The position numbers and the translations under genes were made by a program. DNA of 64,000 nucleotides from assembly GCF_014284335.1 (NCBI RefSeq), contig NZ_JACOGF010000007.1, forward strand, positions 263,990 to 327,989, in the 5' to 3' direction. Source of the stretch: Undibacterium hunanense (GTDB lineage: Bacteria; Pseudomonadota; Gammaproteobacteria; Burkholderiales; Burkholderiaceae_D). Positions 18,122 to 26,405 of this stretch are shown piece after piece. How positions within the stretch are numbered: the first letter of the stretch is position 1; each line of letters begins with the position of its first letter. The notes beneath the pieces are model-generated. The model did not search any database. It had not been told where the DNA came from and saw nothing but the letters and a program-made list of their open reading frames with translations.

Positions 18122-20428
18122 ATGTCCCATTCCTTGACCAAACTGCGTCTGCACACTCTGAGTGCCGCGCTGATAACTGCTTTTCCCCTGCTGCCAGCTT
18201 TTGCCGCAGATGCCACTGACAACAATGACAATCCACAACAAATGGAGCGTGTCACCATCAATGGCGACCGCCCATCTTCCTTGCCAAAAGAAATACCTAC
18301 CACCATTGAAGGCATCAATGCCAGGACCATGGAACGCACCATCAATGCCATTGATGCCGAAGATGCCCTGAAATACCTGCCCAGCCTGCTGGTGCGCAAG
18401 CGTTATGTCGGTGACTATAATCATGCGGTACTGGCAACCCGTGCATCAGGCACGGGCAATAGTGCACGCTCGCTGGTCTATGCCGATGGTATCTTGCTGT
18501 CCAACCTGCTGGGCAATGGCGCCAGCTTTACACCGCGCTGGGGCCTGGTGACGCCAGAAGAGATAGAACGCGTGGATGTCTTGTATGGTCCATTTTCAGC
18601 CGCTTATGCCGGCAACTCTGCCGGTGCCGTGGTGGATTACGTGACCCGCATGCCGAAAGGATTTGAAGCCCATGCCAAGCTGGTTGGCTTTAGTGAAAAC
18701 TTCCAGTTATATGGCACGGACAAAAGTTACAGCGGCAAGCAGTTAAGTGCCAGCCTTGGTAATAAGCAGGGTGCATTTTCCTGGTGGCTGAATCTGAACC
18801 AGCTTGATAGTGATGGCCATCCTATTGCCTTCGCCAACAAACTGCTGTCCGCAGGTGTCAACAGCAGTGCAGGCAAAACCGTTACCGGTGCCATTGCCGA
18901 CAAGAACCCACAAGGTGCCGACTGGTGGATATTGGGCGCCACCGGCCAGTACCATACCACCCAGGACCATGCCAAGATCAAGCTGGCCTACGACTTCAGC
19001 CCTACGCTGCGGGCCAGCTACACGCTGGGTTACTGGCGCAATAATATGGACAGTGGCGTCGAAAATTATCTGCGTGATGCCGCTGGCAACCCTGTATATA
19101 GCGGTGACATTAATATAGGCGGTAAAAAATATACGCTGGCAGCGACAGATATGTCGAACAGCAAAAACCAGCTTGAACATATCACCCATGGCCTGAACCT
19201 GAGAAGCAATACCAAAGCCGAATTTGACTGGGAAATCGCCGCCAGCCTGTATGACTACAGCAAGGACATCGTACGTGCACCAACAGTAGCCATTCCCCAG
19301 GCAGATAGCGGCGGTGCCGGTCGCATTACAGATGGTAACGGCACCGGCTGGAATACCCTGGCTCTGAAAGGTATCTGGCGCCCGAATGCAGAGCACACGA
19401 CGGAATTTGGCTATCAGCGTGAAGCCTATCAATTGCGCACACTGGTATCGGATACTGACAACTGGATCAGCGGCAGCGCAATAAAACGTTTTTCTGCCTT
19501 CCAGGGCAATACCCAGTTACAAAGCCTGTATGCGCAAGATGCCTGGCGCATCAACCAGCAATGGAAAACCATTATCGGTGGCCGCTTCGAACAGTGGCAG
19601 GCAGACAAGGGAGCCATTTCCAATGCCAGCTCTACCCTGAACTTCATAGACCGTAACGAAAGCTATTTTTCACCCAAGGCAGCGCTTGCCTTCAAGGCCA
19701 GTGAAGACTGGACACTGAAGGCATCGCTGGGCCGTGCTGTCCGTATGCCGACGGTATCAGAACTGTATCAGGGAACGATTTCTACCACGACCATCGTGAA
19801 CAATGACCCGACCCTGAAACCGGAAAAATCCTGGACCACGGAATGGACAGCAGAGCGCGTACTGAATGAAGGCAAAGGCTTTTTGCGCGCAACAGTGTTC
19901 CATGAAAGAACCCGCGACGCACTGTATTCGCAAGTCAACACGCTGGTGACACCGAACATCACAAACATCCAGAATGTGGATGAAATTCATACCACGGGAC
20001 TGGAACTGGCATATCAGGCCAGCGATGTATTTACCCGTGGACTGGATCTGCTTGCCAGCCTGACGTATGCCGACTCAACCATCACCAGGAACGACAAATT
20101 CCCGGCCAGCGTGGGCAAATGGCAGCCACGTGTACCTGCATGGCGGGCCAACCTGGTGATCAGCTACCAGCCGGATGAAAAACTCAGCACCAGCCTGGGC
20201 CTGCGCTATAGCGGCAAACAATATGGTTCACTCGACAACAGCGATACCAATGCCTTTACCTATCAGGGATTTTCCAGTTTTGTAGTGGCAGATATACGGG
20301 TACGTTATCAGCTCGCCAGACAATGGGCGGCGTCGATAGGCATAGATAACCTGAACAATAAAAAGTACTGGGCCTTCCACCCGTACACACAACGCACTGT
20401 AGTAGGTGAATTGAAGTTCGACTTTTAA
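18122..20428 (+). CDS. TonB-dependent outer-membrane receptor (siderophore/metal type)
   Basis: This is a 768-residue receptor: signal peptide (ending PAFAAD), TonB-box-like VTINGD, plug domain (about residues 50-160, with IERVDVLYGPFSAAYAGNSAGAVVDY) and a 22-strand barrel ending in the aromatic LKFDF. The plug sequence is of the FepA/OprC-like metal or siderophore type. The pairing with DUF2946 suggests copper or another metal complex, which is inference. A strong hairpin follows the stop. The ribosome-binding site is weak. Confidence 0.9.
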   Translation: MSHSLTKLRLHTLSAALITAFPLLPAFAADATDNNDNPQQMERVTINGDRPSSLPKEIPTTIEGINARTMERTINAIDAEDALKYLPSLLVRKRYVGDYNHAVLATRASGTGNSARSLVYADGILLSNLLGNGASFTPRWGLVTPEEIERVDVLYGPFSAAYAGNSAGAVVDYVTRMPKGFEAHAKLVGFSENFQLYGTDKSYSGKQLSASLGNKQGAFSWWLNLNQLDSDGHPIAFANKLLSAGVNSSAGKTVTGAIADKNPQGADWWILGATGQYHTTQDHAKIKLAYDFSPTLRASYTLGYWRNNMDSGVENYLRDAAGNPVYSGDINIGGKKYTLAATDMSNSKNQLEHITHGLNLRSNTKAEFDWEIAASLYDYSKDIVRAPTVAIPQADSGGAGRITDGNGTGWNTLALKGIWRPNAEHTTEFGYQREAYQLRTLVSDTDNWISGSAIKRFSAFQGNTQLQSLYAQDAWRINQQWKTIIGGRFEQWQADKGAISNASSTLNFIDRNESYFSPKAALAFKASEDWTLKASLGRAVRMPTVSELYQGTISTTTIVNNDPTLKPEKSWTTEWTAERVLNEGKGFLRATVFHERTRDALYSQVNTLVTPNITNIQNVDEIHTTGLELAYQASDVFTRGLDLLASLTYADSTITRNDKFPASVGKWQPRVPAWRANLVISYQPDEKLSTSLGLRYSGKQYGSLDNSDTNAFTYQGFSSFVVADIRVRYQLARQWAASIGIDNLNNKKYWAFHPYTQRTVVGELKFDF

Positions 20429-20448
20429 ATCGATAGGCTGACATGCAG

Positions 20449-20480
20449 ACCTGCACATGCCTGATCAGACATGTGCAGGT
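20449..20480 (+). terminator. hairpin terminator after TonB receptor
   Basis: An 11-bp perfect stem (ACCTGCACATG with CATGTGCAGGT) with a 10-nt loop starts about 20 bp after the receptor stop. The U-tract is weak, so termination may be partial. Confidence 0.6.
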
Positions 20481-20501
20481 AGCAAGTTAGTTGCTAACTG
20501 C

Positions 20502-20534
20502 TAGAACTCATTTCATCAATAGGGGGTGAGATGC
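20502..20534. repeat. solo half of a dispersed repeat element
   Basis: This 33-bp word (TAGAACTCATTTCAT…AGGGGGTGAGATGC) nearly matches the outer arm of the nested repeat element at 38450-38752. As there, it sits a few bases beyond the stop codon of a minus-strand gene. Confidence 0.7.
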
Positions 20535-20537
20535 ATT

Positions 20538-20903
20538 CTAGTTGCCTGCACTGAAATGCGCTTTGGCATAGGTTTCGCGTTCCAGTTCCTGTATCTCTAC
20601 ACAAAATTGCACATCCAGCCCCGCAGGCCTTGGCCCATGCTTGCTGATGATGGCGAGCACCAGCTCTGACAGTTCACGCTTCACTTCGATTGTACGGCCT
20701 GTCAATATCACCAGTTTGGCATGCAGAAAAGCTCTTTCTGCATTGGCCGTACCGATGACATAGGTATCAAAACGGATGGCGCGGCTTTTGATATCGATTT
20801 CCTTGAAATGATTCGTCGCCACCAGGGCGGTATTGATTTCCAGCAGTAGTTCCCTGGTCTGTATGGGCAAATTGGCGGAGTATTCGACGGTAAGATGTGG
20901 CAT
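20538..20903 (-). CDS. 5-carboxymethyl-2-hydroxymuconate isomerase-like tautomerase
   Basis: This is a 121-residue protein of the tautomerase superfamily. After Met the catalytic Pro1 begins PHLTVEYSANL, the hallmark of CHMI. The length and the FDTYVIGTANAERAFLHAKL core fit. CHMI isomerises 5-carboxymethyl-2-hydroxymuconate in homoprotocatechuate degradation. No hpa genes are nearby, so it may be a stand-alone or promiscuous tautomerase. AGGAC precedes the ATG. Confidence 0.87.
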   Translation of the reverse strand: MPHLTVEYSANLPIQTRELLLEINTALVATNHFKEIDIKSRAIRFDTYVIGTANAERAFLHAKLVILTGRTIEVKRELSELVLAIISKHGPRPAGLDVQFCVEIQELERETYAKAHFSAGN

Positions 20904-20988
20904 GGCTGTCCTGTAGTTTCGTTCGTTTCTGTTCGCTGGATTTTGGTCTGGCAGTTTTTGATTTTTGCTGATTGTCGATGAATGATTA

Positions 20989-21474
20989 CTACAACTGTAC
21001 CAGCATCAGGTGATAATTGTTTCTGATCGCAGTTTTGACAAAGCCACAGGACTCGTACACGCGAATGGCAGGATTTTGCGGATGCACCGTCAGCGACACC
21101 TGGCGAAAACCATGATCACGCGCAGCATCCAGCGCCGCCAGCATCATTTGCCGGCCATAACCCTGATGTTGATAGGCCGGCAGCAAGGCGATGCCCAGTT
21201 GCGGTGTCTGTTCATCCACATACGCCAGGCCCATGCCATCAGGTACCACGCGCATCCAGCAGGCACCTGCAGCGTCTGTCTGGCCAGCCAGTTGTGCAAT
21301 GACGCCGACATCCGTGGGGCGCCCCCAGTTTTCCGCATAAATGCGTACGCCTGGCAGTTGCAGGGTTTCCAGCGGACGCAGACCTGCAGGTGGCGGATCC
21401 CACAAAGCAACATGCAGGAAATGCCAGAGCAAATCCTGATGTCTGGCAAGCAACGGGGTGAAGGTGATGGACAT
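20989..21474 (-). CDS. GNAT-family N-acetyltransferase
   Basis: This is a 161-residue cytoplasmic enzyme with the acetyl-CoA-binding motif A (QLGIALLPAYQHQGYGRQMM, with the Q/RxxGxG/A-type turn). It is followed by NPAIRVYESCGF, the typical motif B. The acceptor substrate is unknown. It lies about 85 bp upstream of the tautomerase gene on the same strand and may be co-transcribed. Confidence 0.88.
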   Translation of the reverse strand: MSITFTPLLARHQDLLWHFLHVALWDPPPAGLRPLETLQLPGVRIYAENWGRPTDVGVIAQLAGQTDAAGACWMRVVPDGMGLAYVDEQTPQLGIALLPAYQHQGYGRQMMLAALDAARDHGFRQVSLTVHPQNPAIRVYESCGFVKTAIRNNYHLMLVQL

Positions 21475-21634
21475 GGGTCAATATAATGAATATCCAGAGT
21501 GCCGATATTGTAAGCACATGCGGCCAACATTGCTTAGCCTGGTAGAGGATATCGGGGGCAGCAGGAGGCGATGGGAGACTATTGATTTGCTGACTCAGCG
21601 GCTATGGCGAACTGAAATCACGGCACATCATTGA

Positions 21635-21685
21635 AAAGAGGCCTTTTTCCACCGTGTGCAGGAATGCGCACGGGAAAAAGACCTC
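21635..21685 (-). terminator. intrinsic terminator after the lipoprotein gene
   Basis: A long imperfect stem (GGTCTTTTTCCCGTGCGC pairing with GCACACGGTGGAAAAAGGCC on the minus strand) begins about 25 bp past the lipoprotein stop and is followed by CTCTTTTC. It insulates the lipoprotein gene from the acetyltransferase gene. Confidence 0.7.
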
Positions 21686-21708
21686 TGGACTAACTACTGC
21701 AATAAAAA

Positions 21709-22134
21709 TTACCTGGATGCAGTCACTATGCTGGAGGCGCCTGCTTTTTTCAATTCTTCGCTGGCGTCACAACCGCCTACATTTTCACTGTCAAATACTT
21801 TAGGCTCCCAGTTGTTTTCCATGATGGAGTCTTTTTTGGCGGTAATGTAATAGCGTGTGCAAGGCTGCACATTCACCACCAGCATTTTTTGTGAAGGCGC
21901 ACCGGCCAGAGACTGGCTGATCTGAACAAGGACATTATGCTTGCCAGGGGCGATTTGTACCGGACCCTTGAAGTTAGCTTGCTGATCCACCGCAACAATC
22001 TGCACCGGATATTCATGATTCGGCAATGGGCGGTCAGGATTGCCATTCAGATAAGACAATGGTGCCATGGTACAGGCACCCAGGAACGCTACGCTCAAGG
22101 CAGAAGCAACGGCTACTTTGATCAGGGATTTCAT
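21709..22134 (-). CDS. hypothetical outer-membrane or periplasmic lipoprotein
   Basis: This is a 141-residue protein with a type II signal (VAFLGAC, Cys21) and AAAGGAAA before the ATG. The mature part has a beta-sandwich-like pattern (GKHNVLVQISQ…KMLVVNVQPCTRYYITAKKD), similar to small surface-layer or PEGA-like domains, plus a second Cys pair. Function is unknown. Confidence 0.8.
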   Translation of the reverse strand: MKSLIKVAVASALSVAFLGACTMAPLSYLNGNPDRPLPNHEYPVQIVAVDQQANFKGPVQIAPGKHNVLVQISQSLAGAPSQKMLVVNVQPCTRYYITAKKDSIMENNWEPKVFDSENVGGCDASEELKKAGASSIVTASR

Positions 22135-22343
22135 GTGTTTCCTTTATTTTGAGAGGAAAATCAATTTTTATCGGCGTTGTTGATTGTATACGGTATTTCC
22201 AGCGACGCAATAATGCACCATGTATCTTTTTGTATGCCAAAATCACACATTCCGTCCTGGTCTCACTCATTCTCACAGTCGCCAATAGTCGCCAATCAGG
22301 CGTTTCTGTTGCATAATCGTAGCCCTATCTTTCAGGAGTACGC

Positions 22344-23030
22344 ATGAGTATCACGATGATCATTTTTTTCAAGGCACTGATTGTGGTACCGATCACCTTG
22401 TTACCTATTCTGAACCCCATCGCGATTGCTCCGATTTTTCTATCCATGACCGGCCCAATAGAGCCGCAACTGGCCAACCGGCTGGCGAAGCGTATCGCCC
22501 TGAACTGTTTCTTCCTCTTGATGGGTGCCGTCTTCATCGGTTCCTATGTACTGGATTTTTTTGGCATATCGCTGCCTATCGTGCGGGTTGCCGGCGGTAT
22601 CGTGGTCGCCATGGCGGGCTGGAAACTGTTGAACGATCAGGGGCAAGACAAGCTGCGTAATTCCGTGGCTGCCTCGCATGGTGGCAGTACCTGGACCCGT
22701 GAAGAACTGCGCAGCCGCGGATTTTATCCCTTCAGTTTTCCGCTGACGGTAGGGCCAGGCACCATTGCAGCATCGGTCACCCTGGGTACGCAGATGCCTA
22801 ACAAACCAGTAGACTGGATCATCACCAGTATCGCTTCTGCCATGGGTGTATTGCTGACGACGCTGGTGATTTACCTGTGCTACCGCTTCGCCCGCAATAT
22901 GGAAAGATTGCTGGGAGACGTAGGCGCAACCGTGTTGCTGCGTCTGTCAGCCTTTATCTTGTTGTGTATAGGGATAGAAATTGGCTGGGCAGGTATTTCT
23001 GATCTGGTCGGTGACCTGAAACTGCGCTAA
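22344..23030 (+). CDS. MarC-family integral membrane protein
   Basis: This is a 228-residue membrane protein with six hydrophobic segments and the MarC signatures LLPILNPIAIAPIFL and FPLTVGPGTIAASVTLG. AGGAG lies 5 nt before the ATG. The family function is unresolved: MarC itself is not the multiple-antibiotic-resistance determinant, despite its name. It is a single gene ended by a GC-rich hairpin. Confidence 0.9.
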   Translation: MSITMIIFFKALIVVPITLLPILNPIAIAPIFLSMTGPIEPQLANRLAKRIALNCFFLLMGAVFIGSYVLDFFGISLPIVRVAGGIVVAMAGWKLLNDQGQDKLRNSVAASHGGSTWTREELRSRGFYPFSFPLTVGPGTIAASVTLGTQMPNKPVDWIITSIASAMGVLLTTLVIYLCYRFARNMERLLGDVGATVLLRLSAFILLCIGIEIGWAGISDLVGDLKLR

Positions 23031-23095
23031 AGCAGTTTGTATGGCATACCCGCATAAGTGCTGCGGGCACTCATCACTGTCACTGTAAGTGATAC

Positions 23096-23116
23096 GGGCG
23101 GATAGCTTATCCGCCC
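23096..23116. terminator. short GC-rich hairpin between convergent genes
   Basis: A 9-bp stem (GGGCGGATA with TATCCGCCC) and 3-nt loop lie between the stops of the MarC gene and the convergent hypothetical gene. The U-tract is poor on both strands, so activity is uncertain. Confidence 0.5.
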
Positions 23117-23129
23117 TGGCACTCTGTAC

Positions 23130-23423
23130 TTACAGCGTCTCTTGCAGCATCAATGCATGTTCAACCAGTTCGGTTTCATCGCCGATGCGGCTGTTCCAGG
23201 CGCGGCTGAAATAAGTTTTCTCTACCTGCGTAGGGGCGACATACCAGATCACCATCAGGGTACCCTTGTGATCGTGGATCTTGGCCAGCTTGGTAATACA
23301 ATCCTTATTGCCATCAATATCCGCCAGGCCTATCGCATAGCCGTAAACACGGCTCAGACGTTCTATGCGGTCTGGCTCGGTTTCACTATTGGTGGCAGAA
23401 ATTTTCGGGTGATCCAGATACAT
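23130..23423 (-). CDS. hypothetical 97-residue protein
   Basis: This is a small soluble protein with no signal or membrane segment. Its sequence (…LSRVYGYAIGLADIDG…KLAKIHDHKGTLMVIWYVAPTQVE…) predicts a mixed alpha/beta fold. GGAG precedes the ATG at good spacing, and codon use resembles the neighbours. I do not recognise a family. It lies about 100 bp from the start of spoVR's downstream end and is probably its own unit. Confidence 0.65.
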   Translation of the reverse strand: MYLDHPKISATNSETEPDRIERLSRVYGYAIGLADIDGNKDCITKLAKIHDHKGTLMVIWYVAPTQVEKTYFSRAWNSRIGDETELVEHALMLQETL

Positions 23424-23523
23424 GGTGCAGTCTCCGTCTTCAGATGGTCGTTTTTCATTTTATCGCATCAGCCTGTCCACGGCTATCGACATTTGGCATG
23501 CCTGCACCGCTGATGGGGAAAAC

Positions 23524-25077
23524 TCAGACTCTGTTGCGTTTTTCCCATTTGCATTCCTGTCTGGCCAGCACTTTATTGCCGGGGTCCACAGTCTCCAGAT
23601 AGACATCAAACCCCCATAGCCTAGCGACATGCTTCAACATCTCCCCGGTCTGCATGTTCAAGGGGCGACGCTGATACTGGGTATGACGCAAGGTCAACGC
23701 GCGGTCGCCCTGCATATCGACTGACCAGACCTGGATATTCGGTTCACGGTTACCCAGGTTATATTGCCCCGCCAGTTGCTCGCGCAGATAACGATAACCC
23801 TGTTCATCATGAATCGCAGAAATCAGCAGTTTGTCCTTGCTGTCATCATCAAGGATGGCAAAAAAATGGAAATCGCGCATCAGCTTGGGTGACAGATACT
23901 GGGCAATAAAGCTCTCGTCCTTGAAATTACGCATGGCAAACTGCAAGGTTTTTTGCCAGTCGCCACCAGCAAAGTCGGGAAACCATTCACGGTCTTCTGC
24001 CGTCGGGGCTTCGCAAATGCGGCGTATGTCGCGCATCATGGCAAAGCCCAGGGCATAAGGATTAATGCCACTAAAATATCGGCTGCTGACTGGTGGCTGG
24101 TAGACGACATTGGTATGGCTTTGCAAAAACTCCATCATGAAACCATCGCCGACTACACCTTCTTCATACAGTTGCTGCAGTATGGTGTAGTGCCAGAATG
24201 TCGCCCAGCCCTCGTTCATGACCTGGGTCTGGCGTTGCGGATAAAAGTATTGCGATACCTTGCGGATGATGCGCACAATCTCGCGTTGCCATGGTTCCAG
24301 CAAGGGTGAATACTTTTCTATGAAGTACAACAGGTTTTCTTGCGGTTCGGGCGGTACACGCTGTTCCACCTGGCTTTCTGGTACTTCATTGCGCCTGGGG
24401 ACGGTACGCCACAAGTCATTGACTTGTGACTGTATGTATTTTTCTCGGTCTGCCTGGCGCAGACGTTCTTCGACCAGCGATATCTTGGCCGGGCGCTTGT
24501 AGCGGTCAACACCATAATTTTGCAAGGCATGGCAGGAATCAATGATCAGCTCCACCGCTTCCATGCCATAGCGCTGCTCGCAGTCGGCAATATAATTCTT
24601 GGCAAACAGCATGTAGTCAATAATCGCTTCAGCATCAGTCCAGGTGCGGAACAGGTAATTGCCTTTAAAAAAGGAATTATGTCCATACGCGGCATGGGCA
24701 ATCACCAGTGCCTGCATGGTCAGGCTGTTTTCTTCCATGAGGTAAGAAATGCAGGGATTGGAATTGATGACGATTTCGTAGGCCAGCCCCATCTGCCCGC
24801 GTTTATAGCTTTTTTCCGTAGACAGAAAATGCTTGCCGAATGACCAGTGATTGTAGGATACCGGCATGCCTACGGAAGCATAGGCATCCATCATCTGTTC
24901 GGCTGTAATGACCTCCAACTGGTTGGGATAGGTATCCAGCCCGAACTGTTCGGCTACCCGGCGTATTTCTTCATGCGCCTGTTCTATGAGTTCAAAAGTC
25001 CATTCCGATTGCTCGGGCAAGGCACGGGGATGTTTTTTTCTGGTACTGGCATGGCTGGCTTCCATGTTGGACCTCAT
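23524..25077 (-). CDS. SpoVR/YcgB-family protein
   Basis: This is a 517-residue cytoplasmic protein with the SpoVR hallmarks: GLDTYPNQLEVITAEQMMDAY and SVGMPVSYNHWSFGKHF near the N terminus, and VMNEGWATFWHY in the middle. It is the third gene of the prkA-yeaH-spoVR operon and overlaps yeaH by 4 nt. In Enterobacteria the three genes are stress/stationary-phase linked. In sporulating bacilli SpoVR affects cortex formation. Its molecular function is not known. Confidence 0.92.
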   Translation of the reverse strand: MRSNMEASHASTRKKHPRALPEQSEWTFELIEQAHEEIRRVAEQFGLDTYPNQLEVITAEQMMDAYASVGMPVSYNHWSFGKHFLSTEKSYKRGQMGLAYEIVINSNPCISYLMEENSLTMQALVIAHAAYGHNSFFKGNYLFRTWTDAEAIIDYMLFAKNYIADCEQRYGMEAVELIIDSCHALQNYGVDRYKRPAKISLVEERLRQADREKYIQSQVNDLWRTVPRRNEVPESQVEQRVPPEPQENLLYFIEKYSPLLEPWQREIVRIIRKVSQYFYPQRQTQVMNEGWATFWHYTILQQLYEEGVVGDGFMMEFLQSHTNVVYQPPVSSRYFSGINPYALGFAMMRDIRRICEAPTAEDREWFPDFAGGDWQKTLQFAMRNFKDESFIAQYLSPKLMRDFHFFAILDDDSKDKLLISAIHDEQGYRYLREQLAGQYNLGNREPNIQVWSVDMQGDRALTLRHTQYQRRPLNMQTGEMLKHVARLWGFDVYLETVDPGNKVLARQECKWEKRNRV

Positions 25078-26399
25078 TTCGGCTGTTTCTTGAACAATTC
25101 CCTGAAGACCGGATAAATGTCAGCCGGTGTTTCTATTTTTTGTATGGCAAAGTGCGCATGATGTTCGGCCACTTTCTCATATTCCAGCCACAGGTTCTGC
25201 GGCTGACCATCAGTGATTTCCACGTAGGCATAATACTGCACCAGCGGCATGATGACATTGGTCAGCAGTTGCCCGCAGGTTGTCGAATCATTGTCCCAGT
25301 TATCGCCATCCGACGCCTGGGCCACATACACATTCCAGTCGCTGGCAGTGTAGCGTTCACGCACAATTTGCGACAGCAGGTTCAGTGCGGATGAAACGAT
25401 GGTGCCGCCCGATTCGCGCGAATGGAAAAAAGCATCCTCATCCACTTCCATCGCCGTCGTGTGGTGGCGGATAAACACCACCTCGATTTTTTCATAGGCA
25501 CGGGTCAGGAACAGGTACAACAAAATGAAGAAGCGTTTTGCCGTATCTTTTTTCTGCTCATCCATGGAGCCGGATACATCCAGCAAACAAAACATCACGC
25601 ACTGGCTGGCGGGCTTGGGTATCTTGACTCTATTGCTGTAGCGCAGGTCAAAAGGATCCAGGAAGGGTATCGCCAGCAAACGCGTCCGCAGGTGATGGAT
25701 CTCTTGCTTGAGCGTGACAACCCTCGCATCTTTGGCATCGACACCAGAATCCAGCAGGACGGTCATCTCAGCTTCGGCTTCTTTCAAACGACGTGCAGAT
25801 TTTCCGCCAACTGCGATGCGCCTGCCCATGGCACCACGTAATGAGCGCAAGACATGCAGGCTCGATGCCGTGCCTGAAGTCTTGTAACCGGCACGCTGGC
25901 TTTTGAAATCGGTGGTAGAGGTCAGTTGTGTCTTGACCATATTCGGCAATTCCAGGTCTTCGAAGAAATAGTTCATGAATTCTTCGCGTGACAACTGGAA
26001 CACAAAGTCATCCTCTGCCGGGTCTTCACTATTGCCACCCTGCCCTTTGCCAGAACCGCCACTGCCGCCCTTGGGCCGGGCAACCTGGTCACCGCGCTGG
26101 TATTGTTCATTCCCAGGCTGCACGCCTTCCCACACACCGCCGTGCGTATGGCCAAAGCTAGGCTCACTGACATCCTTGACCGGTATCGATATGCGCTCAC
26201 CGCTTTCGATATCAGTAATGGAACGCCCTTTGACTGCACGTGCAACAGCATCCTTGATCTGCCCCTTATAGCGCCGCAAAAAGCGTTCACGATTCGGTGC
26301 AGATTTATTTTTACCCTGGACACGCCGGTCGATCAGATGAACCAAAATGCTCTCCCGTTTGCCGCAAAATCTTTCACTTGCCTGATTAGCATTCGTCAC
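25074..26399 (-). CDS. yeaH: YeaH/DUF444 (UPF0229) VWA-like protein
   Basis: This is a 441-residue cytoplasmic protein. The N-terminal half is basic and Gly-rich (SGGSGKGQGGNSED, about residues 110-125). The C-terminal half is a von Willebrand A-like domain with a MIDAS DVSGS motif (CLLDVSGSMDEQKKD). YeaH is a partner of the PrkA/YeaG kinase in E. coli stress adaptation. It lies 6 bp after the prkA stop and overlaps spoVR. Confidence 0.92.
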   Translation of the reverse strand: MTNANQASERFCGKRESILVHLIDRRVQGKNKSAPNRERFLRRYKGQIKDAVARAVKGRSITDIESGERISIPVKDVSEPSFGHTHGGVWEGVQPGNEQYQRGDQVARPKGGSGGSGKGQGGNSEDPAEDDFVFQLSREEFMNYFFEDLELPNMVKTQLTSTTDFKSQRAGYKTSGTASSLHVLRSLRGAMGRRIAVGGKSARRLKEAEAEMTVLLDSGVDAKDARVVTLKQEIHHLRTRLLAIPFLDPFDLRYSNRVKIPKPASQCVMFCLLDVSGSMDEQKKDTAKRFFILLYLFLTRAYEKIEVVFIRHHTTAMEVDEDAFFHSRESGGTIVSSALNLLSQIVRERYTASDWNVYVAQASDGDNWDNDSTTCGQLLTNVIMPLVQYYAYVEITDGQPQNLWLEYEKVAEHHAHFAIQKIETPADIYPVFRELFKKQPK

Positions 26400-26405
26400 C
26401 TGCCA

